64,000 bases of DNA, from contig NZ_BEVZ01000002.1 of NCBI RefSeq assembly GCF_003112515.1, positions 1,302,001 through 1,366,000 on the forward strand, written 5' to 3'. This document shows positions 47,309 to 55,100 of this stretch, one piece after another. The first letter of the stretch is position 1; the number at the start of each line of letters is the position of its first letter. This DNA comes from Streptomyces fragilis (GTDB lineage: Bacteria > Actinomycetota > Actinomycetes > Streptomycetales > Streptomycetaceae). The notes under the pieces were generated by a model. That model was not told the DNA's origin, searched no databases, and saw only the letters and a program-made list of their open reading frames with translations. The position numbers and the translations under genes are program-made.

Positions 47309-49882
47309 TCAGTCCGTCTTGATGGCGTCCAGCACGTTCAGCTTCGCCGCGCTGCGGGCCGGCCACAGCGAGGCGAGGACGCCGACGAGGCCCGCGGCCA
47401 CCAGGAAGAGGGCGATCCGGTCCCAGGGCAGGACCAGCTCGTAGCCCGGGATCGACGACCTGATGGTCTGGCCGATCGCCCAGCCGAGGAAGACTCCGAG
47501 GCCCACGCCGATCAGCGCGCCGAACAGGGAGATGACCACGGCCTCCAGCCGGACCATCCGCTTGACCCGGCGCCGGTCGAGGCCGATCGCGCGGAGCATG
47601 CCGATCTCCTGCTGTCGCTCGAACACCGACATCGCCAGGGTGTTGACCACCCCGAGGACGGCGATCAGGAGGGCCATCGCGAGCAGCCCGTAGAGGATGT
47701 TGAGCAGCAGGTTGATCATGCCGCCGAACTGGTCGCGGATGTCCTGGTGGTCCATCATCGTGATGGCCGGGTTCTCACCGAGGGCGCGGGCCAGAACCTT
47801 CTCGTTCGCCGCGGTCCCGCCGCCGTCCATCTTGACGAAGATCTGCGGGATGTACGGTTTGGCCTCGTGGGCGTCGGCCACCTCGGTGGCGACGACGACG
47901 GGGGAGAGGAACTCGCTGTCCTCGTAGACCGCGCCGACCGTCAGGGTGCCGTGTTCGTGGTCGGCGAAGGTGACGGGGACGTCGGTGCCGACCTCCCAGC
48001 CCCTCGCGGCGGCCGTCTTCTCGGCGACCGCGATGCGTCCCTCGGCGAGCGAGCCGAGGTCGCCACGCACGACGTCGACGCGCAGGACCTGCTCGACGGC
48101 CCCCGGGGTGACCGCCGAGGCGGCGACGTAGTCGTCCGGGCCGCGCTTCCCGTCCGCCCCGTCCTTCCCGCCGCCCCCGATCCGGAGGGAGACGGCCTGC
48201 TGCGGTGAGACCGCGGACACGCCGTCGGCCTTCTCCAGGGCGCTCAGCGCCGACCGGTCGAGGGGACCGCCGTTGGCCATCACCACCATGTAGTCGGCCT
48301 TGATGTTGTCCGTGGTCGCCCGGTCCAGGGCCTGGCCGACCGTGACGCCGAGCACCGACAGGCCGGTCACCAGCGTCAGACCGATGGTCAGCGCCGACGC
48401 GGTGGCGCCGGTGCGGCGCGGGTTGCGGACCGCGTTCTGCCCGGCGAGCTTGCCGGAGACGCCGAACGGGCCGGTGAGCAGGGGGCGGATCAGCGCGATG
48501 ACGGGACGCGACAGCAGCGGGATCAGCACGATGATCCCGATCAGCGCGAAGAACGCGCCGCCCGCGACCCGGATCCGGCCGTCGTCGCCGCCGACGTCCG
48601 CACCCCACACGATGGCGGCCGCGCCGATCGCGGTGAGGACCGCGCCGACGGAGTTGCGCACCACCAGGGACCGGGTGGTGGCGACCGCGTGGACGCTGCT
48701 CATCGCCGCGACGGGCGGGATCTTCGCGGCCCTGCGGCCCGGCAGCCAGGCGGCCAGCATGGTGATCAGCACGCCGACGGCGAGCGCGGCGGCCACCGGG
48801 GTGACGGTCACCACCAGCGGCCCCGGTGGGACGGTCATGCCGAACGCGGACATGCCGGAGCGCAGCCCGAGCGCCAGGACGACGCCGACGGCGAAGCCGA
48901 CCGCGGAGGCGATCGCGCCCACGACCGCCGCCTCGACGAGGACCGAGCGGGTGATCTGCTTGCGCGTGGCGCCGACGGCGCGCATCAGCGCAAGTTCCTT
49001 GGTGCGCTGGGCGACCAGCATCGAGAAGGTGTTGGAGATCAGGAAGACGCCGACGAAGAGGGCGATGCCGGCGAAGCCCAGCAGCACCTGCTTGAGGGCG
49101 CCGAGGCCCGACTCGATCTCCTTCGCCTGCTCGTCCGCGAGTTCCCGGCCGGTGCCCGCCTCGGCGGACGCGGGCAGCAACGGCTCGATCGCGGCGAGGA
49201 GTTCCTCGTCACCGGCGCCCGGGGCGGCGACGACGGTGACGTCGCTGAACCAGCCCTCCTCGAGGTACTGCTTCTGGGCGACCGCCGTGTCGAAGAGGAC
49301 GAGGCTGCCGCCCGCCTTCACCTCGCCGTCGTCGGTGGTGAAGATCCCGCTGAGGGTGAACGTCCTGACCGGCCCGTTGGTGGCGACGCGCACACGGTCG
49401 CCGACCTCGTAGGCGCCCTTGCCGGCGGTGCCCTCGTCCAGGGCGATCTGTCCGGCCTTCAGCGGGCCGGAACCCCGGGTGAAGGTGTAGGCCGGGTCCC
49501 GGCCGTCCTCGCCCGGGGCGAAGTTGGAGCCCTTCGGGCTGCCGAAGGCGCCGTCGATCAGCTTGCCGTCGCGGTCGGCCACGCCGGCGAAGCCGTCGAC
49601 GCGGCCGTACGCGGCGGCCACGCCGTCCAGCGCCCGGATCCGGTCGAGGGTCTTCTGCGGGACGCCGGGGTCGGCCTCGGGGTCGCCGGGGTCGCCGGCC
49701 GAGGTGACGGCCACCGCGACGTCGTCGTAGCTCTTGGCGGACTGGCTGCGGAAGGCGTTCGAGAGGGTGTCGGTGAAGACCAGGGTGCCGGAGACGAAGG
49801 CCACGCCGAGCATCACGGCGAGCACGGTCATCAGCAGTCTGGTCCGGTGCGCGAGGACGGTGCGCACGGCGGTACGGAACAT
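47309..49882 (-). CDS. ABC transporter permease with two FtsX domains
   Basis: An 857-residue membrane protein. The N-terminal helix (TRLLMTVLAVMLGVAFVSGT) is followed by a large extracellular MacB-like domain. Two FtsX permease domains follow: about 265-400 (LLGFAGIALFVGVFLISNTF, LMRAVGATRKQI) and the C-terminal 735-850 (LLLNILYGLLAMALLIAVLGVVNTL, LRAIGLDRRRVKRMVRLEA). It belongs to the type VII/MacB-like exporters, which use mechanical energy for export of lipids, peptides or antibiotics or for lipoprotein release. The ATPase is encoded 87 bp upstream on the same strand. Confidence 0.92.
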   Translation of the reverse strand: MFRTAVRTVLAHRTRLLMTVLAVMLGVAFVSGTLVFTDTLSNAFRSQSAKSYDDVAVAVTSAGDPGDPEADPGVPQKTLDRIRALDGVAAAYGRVDGFAGVADRDGKLIDGAFGSPKGSNFAPGEDGRDPAYTFTRGSGPLKAGQIALDEGTAGKGAYEVGDRVRVATNGPVRTFTLSGIFTTDDGEVKAGGSLVLFDTAVAQKQYLEEGWFSDVTVVAAPGAGDEELLAAIEPLLPASAEAGTGRELADEQAKEIESGLGALKQVLLGFAGIALFVGVFLISNTFSMLVAQRTKELALMRAVGATRKQITRSVLVEAAVVGAIASAVGFAVGVVLALGLRSGMSAFGMTVPPGPLVVTVTPVAAALAVGVLITMLAAWLPGRRAAKIPPVAAMSSVHAVATTRSLVVRNSVGAVLTAIGAAAIVWGADVGGDDGRIRVAGGAFFALIGIIVLIPLLSRPVIALIRPLLTGPFGVSGKLAGQNAVRNPRRTGATASALTIGLTLVTGLSVLGVTVGQALDRATTDNIKADYMVVMANGGPLDRSALSALEKADGVSAVSPQQAVSLRIGGGGKDGADGKRGPDDYVAASAVTPGAVEQVLRVDVVRGDLGSLAEGRIAVAEKTAAARGWEVGTDVPVTFADHEHGTLTVGAVYEDSEFLSPVVVATEVADAHEAKPYIPQIFVKMDGGGTAANEKVLARALGENPAITMMDHQDIRDQFGGMINLLLNILYGLLAMALLIAVLGVVNTLAMSVFERQQEIGMLRAIGLDRRRVKRMVRLEAVVISLFGALIGVGLGVFLGWAIGQTIRSSIPGYELVLPWDRIALFLVAAGLVGVLASLWPARSAAKLNVLDAIKTD

Positions 49883-49969
49883 GTGGGTGTCCAGGTGGTG
49901 GGGCGTCCGGGGGTCACGGTCGACGTGGGCCGGACGCGGAGACGGGAGCGGGCGAGGGAGCCGGTGGGC

Positions 49970-50734
49970 TCAGCTCGTGCGGCCCTTGGCGTCGAAGGCC
50001 TTCATGCGGTCCAGCACGCCGTCCGCGGTCGGGGCGAGCATCTCGTCGACGATCCGCCCGTCCGCGAGGAAGACGACGCGGTCCGCGTACGAGGCCGCCA
50101 CCGGGTCGTGCGTCACCATCACGACGGTCTGGCCCAGCTCCCGCACGGAGTGGCGCAGGAAGCCCAGCACCTCGGCGCCGGAACGGGAGTCGAGGTTGCC
50201 GGTCGGCTCGTCGCCGAAGACGATCTCGGGCCGGGAGGCGAGCGCGCGGGCCACGGCGACGCGCTGCTGCTGGCCGCCGGACAGCTGGGCGGGGCGGTGG
50301 TGGAGCCGCCCGGAGAGCCCGACCATGTCGATGACCCGCTCCACCCACTCCTGGTCGGGCCTGCGGCCGGCGATGTCCATCGGCAGGGTGATGTTCTCCA
50401 TCGCGGTCAGGGTCGGCAGCAGGTTGAACGCCTGGAAGATGAAGCCGACCTTGTCGCGGCGCAGCTCGGTCAGCTGCTTGTCCTTGAGGGCGCCGAGTTC
50501 GGTCCCGCCGAGCCGCACGGAGCCGCCGCTGAAGGTGTCGAGGCCGGCGACGCAGTGCATCAGCGTCGACTTGCCGGAGCCGGACGGCCCCATGATGGCG
50601 GTGAACTCGGCCTGCCGGAACTCCACGGTGATCCGGTCGAGCGCGACCACCTGGGTCTCACCGTGTCCGTAGACCTTGGACAGCTCCGTGGCGCGGGCGG
50701 CCACCGCGGTGGCTCGGTGGGCGGTGGTGGTCAC
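49970..50734 (-). CDS. ABC transporter ATP-binding protein (LolD/MacB type)
   Basis: A 254-residue ATPase from GTG 50734 (AGGAG upstream). It shows Walker A GPSGSGKS, the Q-loop FQAFNLLPTLTAMEN, signature LSGGQQQR and Walker B with catalytic Glu in VFGDEPTGNLD, followed by the His switch VTHD. This is the usual partner of FtsX-domain permeases and powers the 47309-49882 protein. The pair may export a metabolite or antibiotic. The 499-bp region upstream contains a pair of direct repeats. Confidence 0.95.
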   Translation of the reverse strand: MTTTAHRATAVAARATELSKVYGHGETQVVALDRITVEFRQAEFTAIMGPSGSGKSTLMHCVAGLDTFSGGSVRLGGTELGALKDKQLTELRRDKVGFIFQAFNLLPTLTAMENITLPMDIAGRRPDQEWVERVIDMVGLSGRLHHRPAQLSGGQQQRVAVARALASRPEIVFGDEPTGNLDSRSGAEVLGFLRHSVRELGQTVVMVTHDPVAASYADRVVFLADGRIVDEMLAPTADGVLDRMKAFDAKGRTS

Positions 50735-51037
50735 GTGACTGCACTCCTGACGGCTGATGCTGAGGGACCCGACCATCCTGACGTCCGCGGGGGCCGCGGA
50801 CCGTCCGTCCAGGTGCCCGTTCCCGATGCCCTCTCGAGGTTGACGGAGGGGCCGTCCCCTCCTCCTGCGGTATGACGGCGGGGCGGGTGGTGGTGCGGGT
50901 CGTGCCGTAGGGGGCCGCGACGCCCGGGGTCGTCGGCGAGCGGCCGCCCGGGCGGTCCGGGGCGCACTCTGCGCCCACGTGAGCGGAGGTGACCACCGGC
51001 CCGGGACGGCACCCCTCGCCCGATCGGTCGTCGCGGC

Positions 51038-51108
51038 GTGAACGCTCGGGGTCCCGGCGGCGTGCCGGGTCGACGAACCACTGCCGGTGTGAACGATCGG
51101 AGTCCCGC
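51038..51108. repeat. pair of direct repeats in the ABC/hydrolase divergent region
   Basis: GTGAACGCTCGGGGTCCCGG (51038-51057) and GTGAACGATCGGAGTCCCGC (51089-51108) agree at 17 of 20 positions, with starts 51 bp apart. They could be regulator sites for the ABC operon or the hydrolase gene. Apart from these repeats I see nothing definite in the 499-bp region 50735-51233. Confidence 0.45.
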
Positions 51109-51233
51109 GACGGTCGCGACCAGGAGCGATCCGGCGCCGACCGGCGTGGGAGGCGAGGGCCGGGGCGGCCCGCGTCAGGAACCGGTCCACCCGTCCCCTC
51201 GCGCCTCGCCCTCCGACGAAAGGACCCCGTCCG

Positions 51234-52091
51234 ATGACTTCCGAAGTCCACCCCCGTCGCCGCGTGCTCGGCGGGCTGATCGCGGCGGGCGGCGCCCTCG
51301 TGGTCGGCGCCACCGCGCACGCCTCCGCCGACCCCGGATCCGGTACCGCGTCGCGCGTCGAGGCGGACGGAGCGACCGGCCGGGCCACCGGCGCGACCGT
51401 CGTCCTCGTCCACGGCGTCTTCGCCGACGCCTCCGGCTGGAACGCCGTGACCGCCCGGCTGCTGGAGGCGGGTCACCAGGTCCTGGCGCCCGCCAACCCC
51501 CTGCGCGACCTCGACGGTGACTCGGCGTACCTCTCGAGTGTCGTCGCCACACTGCCCGGCCCGGTGATCCTGGTGGGCCACTCCTACGGCGGCGAGGTGA
51601 TCACCAACGCGGCCCGTGGTCACGACCACGTCAAGGCCCTCGTCTACGTGGCCGCCTTCGCGCCCGACGAAGGCGAGAGCGCGCTGCGACTGGCGGGCAG
51701 GTTCCCCGGCAGCGAACTGGAGGGCGCGCTGGTGACCCGCCCTCTGCCCGGCGGGACCGACGCCGACGGGTACATCGATCCGGCGAAGTTCCACCGGGTG
51801 TTCGCCGCGGACCTGCCGCGGGCCACCACCCGGGTGATGGCCGTCTCCCAGCGCCCGGGCAGCCTGAACGGACTGTCGGGGGCCAGCGGGGTCCCGGCCT
51901 GGAGGACCGTGCCGTCCTGGTACGTCGTCGCAGGCGCCGACCGGGTCATTCCGCCGGCCCTGCAGCGGTTCATGGCCGAACGCGCCCGGAGCAGGACGGT
52001 CGAGGTCGAGGGCGCCTCCCACGTGGTGATGATGTCCCACCCGGACGTCGTGGTGCGGCAGATCACGGCCGCGTACCGCGCCACGCGCTGA
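51234..52091 (+). CDS. Tat-exported alpha/beta hydrolase
   Basis: A 285-residue protein with a twin-arginine signal (HPRRRVLGGLIAAGGALVVGA). The hydrolase core has the oxyanion HG element VLVHGVFADASGW, the nucleophile elbow GHSYGG, an acid region (VVAGADRVIPP) and the catalytic His in EGASHVVMMSHP. The pattern matches the AB hydrolase 6 group, which includes esterases and lactonases that act on small molecules outside the cell. It is divergent from the ABC exporter and converges on the NRPS operon, with 52 bp between the ends. Confidence 0.9.
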   Translation: MTSEVHPRRRVLGGLIAAGGALVVGATAHASADPGSGTASRVEADGATGRATGATVVLVHGVFADASGWNAVTARLLEAGHQVLAPANPLRDLDGDSAYLSSVVATLPGPVILVGHSYGGEVITNAARGHDHVKALVYVAAFAPDEGESALRLAGRFPGSELEGALVTRPLPGGTDADGYIDPAKFHRVFAADLPRATTRVMAVSQRPGSLNGLSGASGVPAWRTVPSWYVVAGADRVIPPALQRFMAERARSRTVEVEGASHVVMMSHPDVVVRQITAAYRATR

Positions 52092-52143
52092 AGGCGTCCG
52101 CGTCCTCCCGAGGGGGTGCGGGCCCCGGCCCGCACACCCCTCG

Positions 52144-55100
52144 TCACACCCCCGCCGTGCGCCGGCGCTCCTTCAGGGTCTCGACACCCAGCAGGTCGTC
52201 CGGAACGGCGTCCGGCATCTCGGTGTCGAAGTGGCGCAGCCGGGGGATCCGCAGGGCGCCGGCGACGACCAGGGCCATGGCCGCGGAGCAGAGCACGAAC
52301 ATCAGCGCGATGCCGCGCCCGGGGCCCGTCCCGACCAGGAGACCCGCCGTGGAGGCGAGGGCGCCGTCGTCGGTGAGGAGACGGTCGAAGAGGCCGGAGC
52401 CGAGCGGGGCGATCAGGCCCATGCCGATCGGCAGCGTGGACCAGGCCACCAGGGTGTTCAGGGCGAACACCCGGCCGTGGTAGCGGAACGGGACCTTGAG
52501 CTGGACGATCGTCGTGTAGACGGAGTTCATCAGGGTCAGGAAGAAGGTCAGGGCGAAGGCCCCGACGCCCACCGTCACCAGGGACGGCCGCAGCCCCACC
52601 AGGAGGCCGCCCGCGGCCATGCAGACCGTGGTCACCAGCACCACCCGGAAGCGGTTGCCGCTCGGGCCGCCCCACACCGCCATGGTGGCCCCGCCGAGCA
52701 GGACCCCCAGGCCGGAGACCACCGAGACGGTCCCCACCTCCGTCAGGCCCGCGAAGGAGAGCACCAGCGGGGAGACCAGCAGCATCAGTGGCGAGAGGAA
52801 CAGGTTGAGGACGGCGAAGAAGCCGAGCATCGACCGCAGGCCCCGGTCCCGCCAGGTGTAGGAGAACCCCTTGGCCATCTCGGTGGTGAGCGGTTCCCGG
52901 GGACGCCACGGCAGCGTGTTCGGGAAGCGGACCAGGGCGACCGTGACGATGGCGAACGCGTAGCTGGCCACGTCGATCAGCACGATGCCGCCCAGGTCGA
53001 TCAGGCTGAGCAGCCCGGCCGCCACCAGCGGCACGACCAGCTGCGCCACGCCGTTGGTCAGCTGGGTCACCCCGATCGCGTGCCCCAGGAAGTGCTTGGG
53101 GACCAGCTGCGGCACCGCCGAACCGAAGGCGAGCCGCTGGAAGGTGCTGGTCACGGACAGGCCGGCGACCAGCACGTAGGTGTGCCACTGCTGCAGACCG
53201 CCGCTCAGCACCAGCGCCGCCAGCACCGCCGTCACCACCGTGGAGGCGACGTCGGCGAGCAGGATCACCTTCCGCCGGCTGCCCCGGTCCACGATCGCCC
53301 CGGCCAGCGGGGAGAGCAGCAGACCCGCGAGGTTCAGCACGGCCAGGGTGGAGAACTGGGCGATCGACCCAGAGTCCATCAGCACGGTGATCGGCAGCGC
53401 CCAGCCGGTGAGCGCCGAACCGATCAGCGAGAGCTGCTGGCCCGCCGCGATCGTCAGGAAGCGCCCCATGCCGGGCCTGACCGTGTCGGCCGGCGCGGCG
53501 TCCTGCCCCGCGGCGGCGACCTCGTGGACCCACCAGGTGTCGTCGGCGGCACGTGGCGGGGGATCGTCCAGCCGGGTGTGGACGCGGAGCACGTCGGCCA
53601 GCTCCTCGGCCCGGTAGCGCAGGAAGAAGTGGCCGCCCTCGTCCAGCACCACCAGGGCGGCGGTGTCGGTGAGGAAGTGCCACTCGCGGAACCGTTCCTC
53701 GTACATCTGGGTCGCCGGGTCGCGTTCGCCGATGACGGAGACGACCGGGGCCCGCAGCCGCTCACGGTCCGGGGTGTCGAAGAGCCGGGTGAAGTAGCGT
53801 TCGGCGGCCCGCGAGTCGTGCCGCATGGTGCGGACGATCCGGTCCGCGACGCCCGGCTCCAGCTCGTCCAGGTCGACGCCGCGGGCCTTGAGCGAGTCGA
53901 GGTCGCGGCGGCTGCCGCGCAGCCGGTCGAGGACGTCCGGCCGGACGAGCCGGCTCCACAGGCCGCCGGGGCGGGCGAAGGGGAAGATCGCGCCGATGTA
54001 GACCGCCTCGACCTCCCGCCCGGCGGCCTCCACCCGGCGGGCCAGCTCCACGGCGAGCGCGGCACCGACCCCGCAGTGGCCGTAGACCACCAGCGGCCCC
54101 TCGATCGCCAGGATCTCCTCGGTGGTCCGCGCGGCCAGTTCGTCGAAGTCCATCGGTTCCTCGTCGAGACCGATGTCGTTGCCGGGGATGGACAGCGCGT
54201 ACAGCGCCTCGTCGCCGGGGAGCGCCTCGGCGAGCGGCTGGTACACGATGGCGCTGCCCGACCCGTAGGGCACGCAGACGTAGCTGACCCGGGCGGCCGG
54301 GCGTGGCGGGGTGAGCCGCTGGAGCAGCGGCCGGGGGCCCTCGGGGGCCGCCTCCGCCGCGAGCGCGGCCAGGCCGGCGACCGTGCGGCAGGAGAACACG
54401 TCGACCACGCCGACCTGCCGGCCGCCCGGCGGCAGCGCCTTGCGCAGCTTGGCCACGGCCTGGATGGCCAGCAGCGAGTGGCCGCCGAGGTCGAAGAAGT
54501 CGTCGTCCAGGCCGACCCGTTCCAGCTCCAGCACGTCCGCCCACACGGCGGCGACCGTCCGCTCCGCCTCGGTGACCGGCTCGCGGTACTCGGCGGTGGT
54601 GACCGCGGGAGCGGGCAGGGCCTTGCGGTCCAGCTTGCCGTTGGGGGTCAGCGGCAGGGCGTCGAGCGCGACGCAGGCGGAGGGCAGCATGTACTCCGGC
54701 AGCACCCCGCGGACGGCCTCACGGGCCTGCGCGGGCTCCTCGGGTCCGCCGACCAGGTAGGCGATCAGCCGCTGGTCCTCGCTGACCACGACCGCGGCCT
54801 CCCGGGCGCCGGCCCGCTCGCGCAGCGCCGCTGCGATCTCACCGAGCTCGATCCGCAGGCCGCGCAGCTTGACCTGGTCGTCCAGCCGGCCCAGGAACTC
54901 CACGCTGCCGTCGGGCAGCCGGCGCGCGGCGTCACCGGTGCGGTACAGGCCGCCGGCGAAGCGTTCCGCGGTCAGCTCCGGGCGGTTGTGGTAGCCGGCC
55001 GCCACCGGCACACCGCCCAGGTGCAGTTCACCCGGCACCCCGACGGGCACCGGCTCGCCGTGGCCGCCGAGGACGTGCAGCTCGGCGTTCTGGATGGGCA

